A stretch of DNA of 64,000 bases. Source: Allacma fusca (lineage: Eukaryota > Arthropoda > Collembola > Symphypleona > Sminthuridae). Shown piece after piece: positions 11,126 to 25,700 of this stretch. The notes under the pieces were generated by a model. That model searched no databases. It was given only the letters and a program-made list of their open reading frames with translations, and was not told the origin of the DNA. The stretch spans positions 34,086,250 to 34,150,249 of the forward strand of contig OX359249.1 in NCBI GenBank assembly GCA_947179485.1, written 5' to 3'. A program made the position numbers and the translations under genes. Position 1 is the stretch's first letter, and each line of letters begins with the position of its first letter.

Positions 11126-14100
11126 TCAGTAAACTAAAGATTCATATCTTGGGTGGACGGTAGGCAGAGTTGATACTTGTGATCGTGCCAAAGACATTAC
11201 AACCTTCTTGTGTGCCAGATCGTTTCGGATCTCACGAACTTCTCGGTCTGCTTGCTCTTTTAACTGAAAACAAGTGCACACGCAAATTAGACTTTCAAAC
11301 ATCTGTACATAATAGTATTATTCATTATAATACAAGTAACTTGTATTATCGTACTTTAATTTCGGACTCCAGCTTCAATTTTGCTGCTTTAACTTTCTGT
11401 TGCAGTTCTTTTATTTCATGTTGCAATCTTGCTGCCATGATTTTATAGTTTGCCTGAAATTACAATTATAATATTTACATAAGAGTAATTCATGCCAACA
11501 TTAGTTGAGTAACTCATAAGTTGAATTGCTCAAAAGTTAGCATTACACATAAGATTAAACTCATTCATATATGTTATTTCATTGACTGTAAATACGTATT
11601 ATCAACTAGACCGCAGTAGTCTGTTGTTAATACCTTCTTGGAAGGACCATCTCGTAGTCTTAATGGCAAATCTCTTCCTTCAAGATGTGCTAGAAGCCTT
11701 CGGTGCACTGTATTAAGTTCTGCCCGGAGAGAACTACATGAGGCCTCCAGTGGCCGGGTGAGGGCCGACTCTTCAATGTATTTCTTGTGCCAAAATTCAT
11801 GTCGCTGCAAGATTCAGTTTAAGGAAATAACGTCAGTTTATTGCATTTAGAATTTGATTTGAAGATATCATTTCGTATGTTCTCTCATTGTCAGTCACCC
11901 GAACTTGGACATATTGGTGACTACTCTGTGTATTAAGAGTATTTCATAACGTTCTGTTACACTGCAGTGGTTTTAGGGATTTATAAAGTTTTTTTTTTCA
12001 ATTTTGTGGGATCCAGGTTAAAATCTTGGTCTGGACAATCAAAAGTAGGACTATTAATCCACCTTGATTTGGGGGCTGCTGTTTGCCCTCATTTCATGCC
12101 AATACCGAGGGTTACACTTTGCTTTCCTCCAATTAAATTGCCACCATAAACATTGTGGCAATTTATCTGCCAGATTTTGGAGCTAATCTGTAGTTTCCTT
12201 TGAACTATTGATACTTATACTGGTTACTATAGTTCATATTATTGATGTGCTCCGCATTCTCAAGCTCAGCTTGGCTTTTTTGCAATGTCATACAAGTAAT
12301 TAATTATACAATAGCCTTGAGGTTTGCACGATAGCGTGTTTTGTAGCTCTGGATTTCGAAATATAGAGGCTTAATACTCCTATTAATACGCTCCTATCGG
12401 CGGATTTAGTAATTCAGCACATTGGATTTCTCACTTGTCCATTCCCAGACAATTAGGGTCATGGCTTACTGAATTGTGTTGCCATGAAATTGCACAAACC
12501 ATATAAGAACGATAAATTTAAGTGCAGGTCTTTAGTCTCTTGTCTTCGTACAGGGTCTGTAACACTATAGTGTGAAACACTAATTAGTCTAAAAGCATCA
12601 GAGAACATATCCAGAGATGAAGCAAAAAAATGTATTCATTGGATTGCTAGGTCTTTGGTTTCATGCAGTTAGCTGATAGATTCTTGGACATCATGAAAAT
12701 AAACGTTTACACAAACTACTGTAACAATTTTGTCCAGTATATAACAAAACACATTAAATCAGATTTATGGCATTCCTGTAATTTTTATCTTGAAGCATTT
12801 AACGACTTTTTACAAAGAACAGTAATCTGAGCCTGAGTCAGTTCGGATTACGTTATTTTATCTCGCATTCGGAATCGGACAATACGTACGTGAGAATTGA
12901 ACACGACGCTATCAAAGTAAAAGTTTGATGACAGCATGATCTAGCAGGGTTCAAGAAGACCATAAAATATAACGAGAAAAGGATGTAAGAAGAAATGAAC
13001 ATGCTAAATGAAAATTTCAGCAATGTTGCTAGAAGTTATCTTTAGCATGTTGCGTGTCATTGACATTGAATGTGCAAAAACATGACGTATTTGTCTGGTT
13101 AGAAAATTTACCCGATTAATTTTGTCACGCTTCTCTTTGACCCTTGTCTGTAGATCATTTGCTCGCTGCACAAGGTCTGCTCGTCGGAGCTCAGCATCAT
13201 GACGAAGTTGGACGGTGTCAGTGATTTCTCTCAGGATTTTGTCCCCTGCAATTAAGAAGCTCATCAGAGTTAATATGACTTTCACAATGTATTGCACACT
13301 TGAGTACATTTTGCCGTCTATATAACTTACACACAAATGGGTTTCACAACGTTGAAAGCCTCTAATATGTGACGAATGTCAAATGTGATCGATTACTGCT
13401 AATTGTATGTGACATTGTGCAAGTCTAATATTGGCAGTGCTTCTAAAGAATATTGTTGACTGCTTTTAAACGTTTAGTACTTACTCTCGTCTATGATCTG
13501 AATATGAGCATTTGGAGGATTATTTCCAGCGGTTAGGGAATTAACAAGAGCATTACTGCTTATAACAAAAGAGCTATTGGAAGTACGAGTTTCAGAAAAG
13601 CTAAGAGTATAACTATGCGATTGTGGTGATTCTGAAGCAGCTCCTGTCTGTACGCCTTTGTCCATCATTTGCACTGGGCCACTCTGCCGAACTCGAAAGG
13701 AATAAAAATAACCATGGTGTTCAACACCTTTCCATGTTTTTTGAGTAGTGCCTACATTTACATTATTGGAAGGAATTGCAATAATAGTTTGTTTTAGAGT
13801 TTCAGATCCACTTTGAATCGATATTTCTGGCACTGCATTGCCTACATTCGGCAAACTTAAAGGCTGGAAAGATGCAAGAGGAGGCTTTAGTGGTGTTCGA
13901 CGGTGATGATTAGGGACACGGGCAACAGGAATGGCACTTAGATTTGTCGGAGGGTGTGGAAGCTTATTCAGGTAGTAATTGTTGGAATCAGGTATGAAGG
14001 GTAAAGTCTGCGGAGACCCCGTTTTTGAATGCAGATGAGATTGAAGCTCATTTAATTTTGGACTGCCTAGTTCTTGATGGACGGAGGTGGTGGAGGATGT

Positions 14101-17100
14101 CCTAACAGTGCTTGTAATTTCCTTTTGTTGTTCTTCAGTTTTTTTGGTTTTCTTCGCATTAGTCGCATTAGTTGTATTGGTGGTGTGTTGCTGATTCGTG
14201 ACTGTTTCTGTCAGACTGGGCATTTGGGGTAATGTTAGGGGAATGTTGTGTGCTTGAGCATTTTTAATATAATTTTGTATGCGTTCCTCAACATAAACAC
14301 GTCTTTTCTCTCGTGCGAGCGCTTGACGTGCTAGTGTCACTTTATTCGTCCTTTGTGGGTAATTAGAGGGTTTTCTATGAGTGGTGTAAACTGTGGGTTT
14401 AGTCTTTTTTACTGATTTTAACCTTTTCTTAGGTTTTGAAGCTGCATTGAAATTTTGATACTCATAAAGTATTTCATCTTCTAGATTCAGCTTTTCTTCG
14501 GAAATATTTTCCTCTTGTAGTGAAGTGTCTTGATTTTCAACTTCCGGTTCGGGTTCCGCCGGAGGGGTTTCTTCTACTGCAGGTGTCTCATCCTGGGTCA
14601 TAGTTTCGGATTCATTAATACTTAGCACGGATTCAGTTCTTTCTCCACTTGCTGAGGCTGGCGTTGTTATTATTGTCGGAGGGGTTAGTGACAAGGTGTT
14701 AATTGCTGATGTCAGGCTCTGTTCCATCGATTCTTCTTCTGTACGTTCTGCACTCGGACTGGGTGCTTGTTCCTGTGAGGGCGTTGGTGTTCCCTGGTTC
14801 GAATCCACGTTGCTCCTCATTGCTGTAAATGTGGACATGATGGTTTCCTCTATGATATCTTTAGTCTCTTCTTCTTCTTCTTGTAATATTGAAAATTGTC
14901 TCGCTAGTGCTGGCTTAGGAGTTCTAAAATGAAAATGAAAATAGTATTAAATCCTTGCACAGCTGTGTAAATTTGTACCAATGCGTACACTATGTATGTA
15001 CATGTACCATTTTTCAAATATTTTAATTAATCTTTGCAACTAATAGTGTTTGGGTACTTACTGCCTTGGCTCGCCATCAGGTTCATCAAGGATAGTTTGT
15101 GACACGGTGGATAAATTTGACATAGGTCGTTCGGTCCCGTCTGTGTTTTCATTCTCGGAATCATGATTTTCTGACTTGAGAACGTGAATAACCGTTTCTG
15201 GTGACGAGTTACTTTCTGTATTGGTACGGGCGTCCAATGATACCGTGTCGGAGTTTTCCGCGTTTAAGGAATCTTCAAGTTGATCAGCTGTCACTGAACC
15301 CGAGGAAATATCTGCATTCAACACACTATCCAAACTTGTCGGTTCCTGGAAATCTACTTGTTCTACGTTTTCTGAAGTTGTGGAAGAATTTTCAGTCGTT
15401 CGCATAGTCTCGTCCACGCTTACTTCCTCTTGATGCATTAGCGGTGCCAAGTTGGCATCCTCAGTATCAAGAGAATCCTCTGGTGGAAGTTCTGCGGTTT
15501 CACAAGACGGCTCTGGTTCAGGTACTTCAGCTTCAGGTGGAGGTGTAACACTTGCACTTAATGGAATAAATGTATCGTCTTCGTAATCTTCATAATCCTC
15601 ATCATTTAAGGAATTTTCTCTGGATAAACCGCTATAACCGTTCTCCTGGTTCGTTTCCGTCAGTTTGTGCATTGGATGAAGAGGGGAGTTTTGGTATGAC
15701 ATGCTTGCTGGGGTACATGAGCTCTTCAGTGATAAACTCGGGGTTGGGGTTGGTGAGGGTGATATGTTAATAGGTGGAAATGGTGTGGTAGGTTGTGGTG
15801 AGTCTACATTATGTTTACTTGGCAACTGTAATGCAGGAATGATAATCGTTATATTCATGGTACTCATGGATGAGCCTGATACCTATCTTCGGATCCGCTG
15901 ATAAAGATACTATTTACGTGAGGCCATTCCCGTCACTTTGTTGAAGTAGAAAATGTTGTCTTAAGGGAAGTCCTTGTCTGTTTCCTTCCACTAAAATTCT
16001 AGTGTTACGTTAAAGTGTTACGTTAGCACAGTCTTGTAAGCACATACTCACGAGCCCACCAAGATCTAACAATCAGATACTATTCAAAAAATTTTAAATT
16101 TGAATTGTGCCAACTGAGTAGGGTTGAGGGAACCTCCGACTATGAACTACTGTACTGGAACGATGGTTTTTAACTCACTTGGCAAACCATTTGTTTTCAC
16201 GAGGACCACCGATGACCTGCACAGGTACACGTTGACTGTGTAACGTTGGTCCAGAAAGGAATCCAACGCCGTGATTTCCTCTTGATGACTAAAACGCATG
16301 TCTCAAGATTTTACTCTGACCGACTTCTCCGAACCCTTATCAAATAAATCTTATGGGCAAATGGCGTGATCATTGGCTCAGTAGCGTTATACAACTTGAC
16401 AATTTATATTTATTGTGGGGAGAACACATTTTTTAGTGCAGGCCATTCTTAATGGTGAACCTACATACGTAGACGTCAGTCCATTTGTAAATTTTCTCCT
16501 GTGGTAGTTGTGGCCAACAGCGTAATGATTTAAGAATTGCTTAAGGTTCTGTCATTTCACCTGCATATGCGCTACATTAGTCATAAATAACGTTGAGTTT
16601 TACCCCTGAGTGAACTACCTGTACGTGGAGGCTGTCAAAGTCCCTGAGTGTAAAAGAAGGGAAAATCGGACTATTGCCCAGCTATTTCAGAGGTAGTTAC
16701 CAATAGCAAAATATATGTAGATGCTGTTTACTTAATGAAGGATTTCCTTTTGGTCAAGGATTCCTAGAAAAGCAAGGGAACCCTTAGATTCAGGACTTTA
16801 TATATGCACAACCACACATGCATACACATGCAAATTAACAAAAGTGCAGCTATATACTTTTTCGAGGGCACCTTTCTCATTCAGACTTTTCAACTTTTCA
16901 ACCCCTAGTTTTCCATTACTAACATGTGAAACGTTCGAATAGAACGATATGCCATTTCCCTTCAAATCTAGGGCAGCATGACTTAACCTCCATTCCTTGC
17001 ATCTTGCCACGCCAACTTCCAGTAAGATTTGTGAATGCCTGTAATTTAACATTTCCAAAGGTTTTTCTGACATGGAGGTTTCTGAAATACAGATTACTTG

Positions 17101-20100
17101 ATTACCTCTCTCACCTTCAGAAAAATTTATATATTGAAGGCTTTTCTCAAAATGGAAGGTCATGTTTGCAAAATAGGAACACAGGATTAGGCACAATTGT
17201 GATGTCCATTGTGATGTGTGATTCAATCATTTCCCATGCTAATTGTAAATTTGAAGAGTTGAAATAGAACTTACTGACTGCGGGTATACTGAAGCAGCAA
17301 GGTATGTATGCATTTAATTAATCTTATGTCTTACTTTTGCGAGCACGGCTGTGATGACATAGGTCGTGACATATATGAGGAGGTGTGTCCTCACGTAGAA
17401 GCATCGGTAATGGACTGATCATTCGGGAGTCTTCCTGAGGTAGAACTTCCAATATGTAGATTTCCGGTTCAGTTGAAAATGGTGGAATGAAGTTTTTCAC
17501 TTTCAATTCCATTTCTTGCTTGGGTTTCAACTATCATGAATACAATAAAGGGGGATGACTCAGGTAAAAGTTTAGTTACATGTTGTCAGTATTTTGGAGC
17601 GATGTTGAAAATGTACACTATATGCTTGCCTTACTTTCACTTTTCAAACAGTCACGTCTGATTTCATGCTTAAAATTCGGGGCAACATTTTTTTTTTGTG
17701 CGAGCTGAGAGATCATTGCCTACGAAAGTTATTATTGCTGAATCGTAACAGGGACACGCATTCGCTTTGTTTGAAACGTAAAAGTTACTGACATAGTTCA
17801 CTTTGTGGTTATTAAATCTGAATTTATCCAATGGAAATTTGAGTCACGATCTTATGTAGGGTGAATATTGAATGGCTACAGTCATTATTATACTAACCCT
17901 AGATTATCCCTATGGTTTTCTCCTTCTTGATATATTTGTAACTATTGTATGTATGTACTACCTGGGTAATTAATATGCTTCACAACTGACTATCTACATT
18001 TGCCCTAGCTTTAAGTATTTTATTTCAGGCATTTGATATTTTTCAAAATTATCTACAGGCTACACGTGTGTATCTACACTCGTAATAATATTCGTGTACA
18101 GTCATTACATGATGTAGTATTTTTCCAATTATTTGTCTACAAAATAGCCAGATATCCTCGTATCATTTTCCTTCCAATATTTTCATATTGATTAAAAGTG
18201 TGGTCAAAACATAATTATTTGAAATTCTAGAAAGATCTATTCAAAGACATGTGCATGCTGTGTAGATGTATGCATAGTTGAGGGCTCATAAGCGTCAACT
18301 CTCGACAACAACTGCTATCCGGTGTTCATAAACTGTAATATTCTGTATATCTACCAGAAGCTTGTCGTTTCTTTAACTGTGAATTATCGTTCAACATAAG
18401 GTTACTACCCCTTGTTCTTTCTATTTTGCCCACACACTTTACTTTTCTCGCGCTCTCAACAATTAAGAAATACTTGTGATTTCTGTGCTTACGTGTGGAT
18501 TTTTAAACAGAGAAAAATCAAATTACTGGTATATTCAAATAAACCGTCCCTAGATCATAATTCGTAGGATTTCGTGTTCATTAAGTGTAATTATTTCTGA
18601 GGGCGTCAATAATAATGATATTGTAAGAAGATTTAAAATACAAATGTAATGATGAACACTTACCTGTACAAAAATATTGCCAACGCTTCGGATAAAGGTG
18701 AAATCTCGGGGGATGAGGTCTGATCCGAGTTGCAGTTGCAATTCCCGGCGTAAATTGTGGACGCTCAGCTGGGGTAGGACTCTGGAAATAAAAGTTGTCA
18801 AGAAGTATACTACCGAGCTAGATTATAGCTTAAATTTCGCTTTCTGTTCCATTCTAAAATTGCTTAATGCAGGATGACTACTTAATTCTTATAAAGCTTA
18901 GCTGCCATCCTTGAAGACTCAACATCAATAAATAACCTAAATTTAAAATATATTAAATTAGGTAAATCTGAAATATCATTGGCAATTTTTCCCTGAAGTG
19001 ACAATCACAATTCAAATTATTCAAATGTGTAGAAATGTATGCTTTCTAACCTTTTCTACCTTCTCCATATGAATTGGAATATCAGTAAGCATTATCAGCC
19101 AACCCTGTCTGTCAAACATGAAAGGGGGATGATTTAGATACATAAGATTCTGAATAACCTGGCCAAATATCTGTCTAACTAAAGACTGTGTCGAGGGGAT
19201 TTACAAAATTATGCATTGCTGTTCATTGAAACGAATGTAAAGTGCTTAGAGGAAGCAACTGTACATGTGTAGTTACGTAACGCTAATTGTGCGTCTGGAT
19301 GGAGTCTAATGTCTAACCATGTAGTAAGGAGTGAGGTTCGGTAAATATGTTTACTTGAATTGAATTGCAGACTAGTAAACAATTCTAGACGACTTCTTAT
19401 TAAGTATAGCAAGTAAAATTTAACGCATTATAGCAAACTTATTGTCAGTATAGTTCATGACCTTCCTTTTGGTGTTGTTAAAGATACTACTACCATCATA
19501 TTACGATTGTTTAGATTAGATATGTAAATTTGTTGCAATGCACCTAAAAAACAGTTGCACTTTGTGGGGAAAGTGCGTACCTGCAGTCTTTCAGATTGTA
19601 TGTGATACATTATTCTGATGCTTATTGACAAGATGTATCCAATATTTTGAGGACAGAATGAACAAAGGGAACTCTAATCACAATAAAGAGGTATGTTTCG
19701 TTTGAGCTTGTGGAAGGACAAACCATGTTGTATATAAGGAATGTGATGATATGAGGGTTGCTGTAGAGCATGTGGGTCTAAAAACGTGTCGTTTCTACTG
19801 AAAAATTAGTAAGTCTAATGTATACTGCATCTAATATAACTAAAAAACAAATATCGTCTTGACTGAAGGCAAGGCGGTTTGAATGCGATATCCTTTGTCA
19901 ACACCGACACCTGAAATTCTTTCTCTTTGCTTTCTTCCATTTTATATTTTCCTTTGTGCATACCTCGTGTATTTTCTCCGTCTAATTTAGGCATGCTATT
20001 TTGAATTAATTGACTTGAAATTATCAAGATTTCTACTTTATCATTAACAACTATAAAGTAAGGCCTATTGAATGTATTTCCAAGCGAATCGAGCCGGTCA

Positions 20101-20708
20101 GAAATAGTTTGAATAGAAAATTAGCATAGGGAATTATTTACTATTGTAAAAATAATTTCAAATGAAATTTCAAAAATAAAGGGTTACCTGACGAATCCAA
20201 GGGATATTCCTTCTTCGACAATGTTGTGACGGTAAAGACGTCGGGACAAAACCCATTTTTCCCTGGGTACGACGTAAACTTGCAGGTCAACCATCTGAAA
20301 TAAATTTTGATGTAAATGTGTCCCACTACTCTCTAGTGAGGAACGCGATTTGTTGGAAGTGAAAGCAGTTGTGCACAAAAGTAAGTAATTACTTGTAATG
20401 AAAAAGTAAGTTAAAGTGCAAAGTATAAAAGAAGTAGAAGTAGTTAGAAAGGAAAGGAAAAAATAGTTGAAGTAAATTCGTACCTCGAATTACCTTGTGA
20501 TTTGAGTTTTAAGTGTTAAAAGATTTTTTACTACTGGGTGGATTGCTGGTGGAAGTGTGGGATATTTTTATGCAGACGAGAATATCACCGAGTTACTTAC
20601 CATGGTATTTGGATAAGCTGCAGGAATCTTACTCTTTCTACCACTCTGATCGTATTTGTCCGCTACACTTTTTCGTCCAGTGAGATCTTTATCCTTTTTT
20701 CCACCCAT
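11126..20708 (-). CDS. Spata1: SPATA1-like protein with very long disordered insert
   Basis: Homologue of spermatogenesis-associated protein 1, probably a cilium or sperm-tail protein; its biochemical role is unknown. Coding exons: 20708-20601, 20294-20188, 18781-18664, 17530-17335, 15875-15062, 14923-13485, 13245-13112, 11804-11634, 11453-11355, 11263-11126. All are in phase, total 3324 bases, 1107 residues. Residues about 37-176 match the SPATA1 N-terminal fold: VYVVPREKW, then LPQLSVHNLRREL, RSVGNIF, and IPPFSTEPEIYILEVLP. Residues about 928-1107 match the C-terminal coiled-coil domain (RHDAELRRADLVQRANDLQ, FWHKKYIEE). Between them lie about 750 residues of Pro/Ser/Thr/Glu-rich low complexity, encoded by two large exons. 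Vertebrate SPATA1 is roughly 450 residues. The acceptor of exon 5 (AG at 15877-15876) has a poor pyrimidine tract and is the weakest junction. Confidence 0.88.
15876..17334 (-). other. SPATA1 intron 4
   Basis: Long intron with no further exon recognised. Open frames of 142 residues (-) and 113 residues (+) overlap each other at 16798-17267. Neither has family resemblance nor splice support. Confidence 0.6.
18782..20187 (-). other. SPATA1 intron 2
   Basis: AT-rich intron with no recognisable feature. The neighbouring intron 1 carries a purine-rich tract at about 20400-20470. Confidence 0.6.
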
Positions 20709-22736
20709 GGTAAAATCGTCGTAAAACTTAAGATCAATCTTGAAAGTTTATACTGTTAACTTTTCTATTTTTGTTCACTCCCAACTAATCCACCCTCAAA
20801 ATTGTTCACTAGTGTGACAGGAATTTGAATACACTTTCTGGTGAAGTGCTCAAAGCCAACAACACTGCTCGAGTTCAGTTTTGAAAATACAACAATTGTT
20901 TTGAGTTGGTGCTGTATTTATGAAGTTCTTCAACACCTACTTGTCCCAACTTGAGGAGAATTAAGGTTTTTTTTAATAACTTTCCACTTTAAATTTTAAT
21001 TATTTTCACCGTCCACTCAAGTCAGAGCTCGGTGACCAACTGAAGTTTGTGATTGTCCGAATGTACCAGCAGATAAAAGAGGATCAGGGATCACAACAAC
21101 GTTCCATAAAGCGAGGAGAAACCCACTACTCGACTGAAGGATTGACGACTGGTCAGTGAGGGATGATAATGACAAGGAGAGTGAAATGTTTTTTGAAAGA
21201 TTGACCACCACCTGCGCCAGAATGTAAAGAAATGAAAGCGGGTGCATGTTTTGTGTTGGTGGAGGCGGTCAGATTGTGTGGCATTGTGGCCTGTAGTTCT
21301 ACTTAACACCGTCCTGACCCACATTCTCAATGAGTTCATCAGATCTTGAGATCTGAGTAAAAATTCTAATATACGGGGTTTAAGACATTACACGGAAAGC
21401 ATGTAGAGCACTTCTCAATACAACAATACACTCGTGCACACCGAACAACGTATAAATCCTTCTGGATTAAGTCTGATTTACTTTCTTCGGCAGAATTATT
21501 GTTTGCTACAACTGTTCTGATTTCGAGTATCCAACTTATGCAAGTCATTTGATTCTACTAACTGCCGACTTAGTGTTAAAAACAAAAGATAAGGGGGAAC
21601 TCAAGGACTCAACCAAGTTCCCCATATTTCTTATGGAAGGGCGGGTTGTTGAGGCATAACCGATTTCTACGTTCGAAATTTTACTTCGTAATTTTTATTA
21701 ATTTGAAGGCACCCTGGTGTTGCTAGTCCAACCTGAATTCCATGACAGAGCAAATCCTTTGACGGGATTGATATAAAGGAGAAAGTTGTAGGGAGTCCAG
21801 AGTCCCTAATTCAAGTGTGTGTATGTATGTCCGGGGTGTCCACTGAAATGACAGACAATCAAGAAGTAACTGGATCCTGAATGTGCTTATGATCTCAGCG
21901 TACAGGAATATGAACGTTGAGGTGAGGGGTATACATGTGTACAAAATTGATTCGAATTTCGAGGATCTATTCACATTGAGTGTGAGAAAGGCCTTGGAAG
22001 GTTGTCTCGTCAATTGCAATTTTCGTGGTGTGAATCAGCGAGATTGATTCGAACCGGAAGTTTGTTGAGTGGTGTATTGGGTCACATATTGATTTACTAT
22101 TCGTAATATCCTGAGCTGTTGTTGAATTCAGTAACTCCCATAGTGCATACGTTAATACGATCATAGTTTTTTGGTGTTGGAGGCCATGAGTGTCTTTTCA
22201 GAAGACCTTGGCAAATTATAATCTCCACGCGATCACCTCATTGAGACCATTCTTGACGGTGTACCCCTTTGACAAGAAAACCTCCAGGGCTACAAGTACG
22301 TACTGTGTGTTGGTGTGAAAGCAGTCCCACTCAATTGTGTCGTAGTGGCTGGTTTCTGGGTGATTATGATGAACCTATAGTCGGTCTCAGGTTTTACTGG
22401 AAGTACATATCTGCCGGGATTGGCTTTCTTTTATCTGACTCCACAGTGAAGTAAATTTTGCCTTCTTGTCAATGTACCTTTCACTGTATGTATGTACGAG
22501 GTTTCGTTTGTTCTGCTTCTGCCAGCAACCGATTTATAGCCTATGGCACTTAGGAAAGTTGTACATCAAGTTTGAAGACTTGTAATTACTAGTTAATAAT
22601 GTTTTTCTATTAATGTACCTGGAATTCCTGGCAGTAATAATATTAAATTTGGCCTATTTTACAGGAACGAGTGCCGGAGAAACGGTTCTGGTTTTGGGAG
22701 GAAGGATCACTGGAAGATTTATATCCTTAGAATATA
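20709..22736. other. Shared upstream region between SPATA1 (-) and Cfp1 (+)
   Basis: About 2 kb between two divergent start codons, so it should contain both promoters. No TATA box in a convincing position and no coding exon was recognised. A small perfect palindrome (TCAGATCT-TG-AGATCTGA) lies at about 21339-21356. Confidence 0.5.
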
Positions 22737-25700
22737 ATGGCGGACCATAGAGAGGCGTCGGTGAGTATACACCAATACCTATCTACCTATTTGTATTTAG
22801 AACGTTCCTATTATGTGAGCATTGCGTACGGAAAGCAATCGTTGATTTTTGACCTTGTTTATGGTTTTCACCAAAAAAGGCTACCGGTAGTGCTAGATAG
22901 CCATGGTCATGATATTTTAAACCACCCCTTTCATGTTGCGTTTAGTCGTGTATCTACATATGTTTATGTCATTAAAATTTGTGGTTTTAGAACAAGGATA
23001 TTGCCCGCCAATTTGACTTACCGGAAAGGCAATCAAAAATAGCGACGCTTTTAAAACAAAATGATGTTTACTGTATTTGTAGATCAACGGATTCTACCAG
23101 CTTTATGATGTATGTGGATTTTCAATTAATATTTGATTATTTGTGGTTAAGAGGCAAAACGAATTAAAGCCCTTACTTGTAGATGTCCAGGTGAACAGAA
23201 CTTGCTTACTATCACCTCGATTTACCATTAATTTTACATATTTCTGTTGCATTTCGTCTTATTTTTCAAAAATAGGACTCATTTTCGTTTTGCTCTCGCC
23301 TCTCATAATCTCGTCAGAAAGGACGTGTTTCATGATATTTGAATTTTTCTTTTCAAGTGCTTGCGATAATTGTGAGGAATGGTATCACGGAGATTGCATT
23401 GGCATAACCGAGCAGGACGCCAAGTACATAAAAAAATACTTTTGCGAAAGATGTCAGGAAGAAAACTCCAGCCTTAAAATAGCTTACAAAAGTAAAAAAC
23501 CACCTTTACAACCAACTAACAAGGAAAGAAGAAGTAAAGATAAAGAGAAGGTTGACAAACGGGGAAAAGTTGGGAGACCGAAGAAAAATGAATCTAAACC
23601 AAAGAGTATGCAAACGTTTTTCATTCTTATATTAAATATGCTGTATCATTTTCAAAGAAATTTACTTCTATTAGGTGAATCGAAACATAGAAAAGAAAGG
23701 CAGGAAGAAAAACAGATCAAAGCTATTCAGCAGACGACACCTGTTAAATTACCCAAACGGCGAGGGAAAAGAAATTGGGTACCTCCGAGCAGCAGCTCCG
23801 GTGAAGATGCAAGTGGTGACGATCTCGAAATTATTCAATGTTATGGTCCAGCGTGTACTCAGGTGGCTCGTCCTGGTTCTAAATACTGCAGCGATACATG
23901 CGGCATAAATCTGGCCTCCACAAGAGTTTACCGAGTAAGTGCAAATGATTTAAGTTGCAAGGAAGGGTGCACTTAAATGATTAATCTTGTTGCAATCAAC
24001 CTATCAATTTATTTCCTTGAATGAATGTTCCCGTTTGCTTAGTGTTTGGTTCTTGTTAACTATGTCAGAAGTTGATTGTAGTACGAAGTGTACTGTTTAT
24101 GGTGTTGTTACTTTCGGTGTTAACACCTACAAGGCTTTCCTTGATTCTTGCTGAAATGGATAGTTTGCATATGTATGTAACAGATTTTCATTGGGAGTTA
24201 TTCGCCTATGTGAGCGTGATTTTTTATTGATTAGGCACTGATTTATATTTAAATAGGTTACGGCTTGTGAAATAGTACTGGGTTGTTGGATTGGGCATTT
24301 GACAAGTGACATAAAATGGAGTCGTAACTAATATTACGATTGTGTATTCGGCCTTTTCAGTCTAAAGCTTTGCAACTTAAACACGCCGAAGGATCAAAAA
24401 TAAAATCTAAAGAAAACATTTTCCATGTAGATTGCCGTATCTGTCATAAATCAAGTAGTGTATGTTGTAACTGATCTGCGAATTTACATTGAATTTCTTT
24501 GATTATAATATGTTTCTGTAGTGCATCATTCTTGTTACCATACTGTAGGGCTGATTTATTTATTATCATTAAATATATTTTGGAGAAAATAAGTAATGCA
24601 CGCTCTTCGATACTACTCTGGTAATTTAGTAAACTTGGAAATATAGCATAAAACTGAATGTACCTCAGTACTGATTGCTAATGCAGTACTAACAATAATT
24701 ATTGCAGTTATGCTTGCAGTTAGTTTGGGTGGTTGCAGTGCTTAAATTTTGCGATCTATGTGTTTGAGTTGAAGAAGGATGGGTTATTACAAAACCATAA
24801 ATGAAATTTGAGCTTACAAGTAGTTCGTAAAGTTAGTAATTTTCTTTTGAACCTTTTAGGTTCTACCTTCCAGAATCCATGAGTGGAGCTTAACGCCGTC
24901 TATTGCTGAACAGAGAAATAGAGAAGAACTTGAGGATGTGCGTAAAAAGCAGTTTTTATGCCGTAAGGAACTTGAGGAGCTTGAAACGAAGCGAAAGGTA
25001 TGTTTTTTTCGTGACATTCATGATGAATTTAATCCATGAATTCTTCATTAAAAACCTACTGAATCTTTGATTCTGTTATTTTGCTGTATAAATATTAGAA
25101 ACTAGATGAGCATATCGCCCAGGTTCAAAATTTACGGATAGATCCTAACGATGAAGAAATGGAACCGGAAGAAGATGGTGTAATGTCTTGTATTACATGT
25201 GGTCATGAAATTTCAATGAAAACGTGTATTAAACATATGGAAAAATGTTACAATAAGGTAAGTTGTGACAATAATATTGTGTAATGCTATAATATTGATC
25301 ACTTTTGTTTTGTTAAATAAACCTGCTGTTTAACGCCTGACGATGACAGTCTGTTAGCTGTCGGCAAATAAATAAAGCTTGTCATATTATTTCCATGTAA
25401 TCCAAAGAAATGGAATCTAATATTGATAATCGGCGTCTGCAGCTAACAAGGTTTTGGTTTTGATCACTGATTGTGATCTCCAGGTTTCAACCTTTTTTGG
25501 AAACAGTTGTTTCTATAATTTTATCACATATTCAGTTTAATATTTAAATTATTATTGATAAATAAGTTTTTTCTATTACAGCACGAAAGTCAAACATCGT
25601 TTGCGTCGATAGCTAAAACCAATGTGGAAGGAATACCAATATTTTGTGATTATCATAATCCTTTAAACAATTCATATTGCAAAAGGCTGAAAGTTCTTTG

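Noticed and set aside
11638-11850. Plus-strand frame of 70 residues
   Set aside because: Antisense shadow of SPATA1 exon 8.
14790-14815. tRNA B-box-like GGTTCGAATCC
   Set aside because: It lies inside the SPATA1 coding exon in complement, with no cloverleaf around it.
16798-17267. Overlapping open frames on both strands (142 and 113 residues)
   Set aside because: They lie in a SPATA1 intron, overlap each other in antisense, and show no motif or plausible splice borders.
22030-22120. tRNA B-box-like GGTTCGAATC on the minus strand
   Set aside because: No A-box or acceptor-stem pairing could be found upstream at the right distance.
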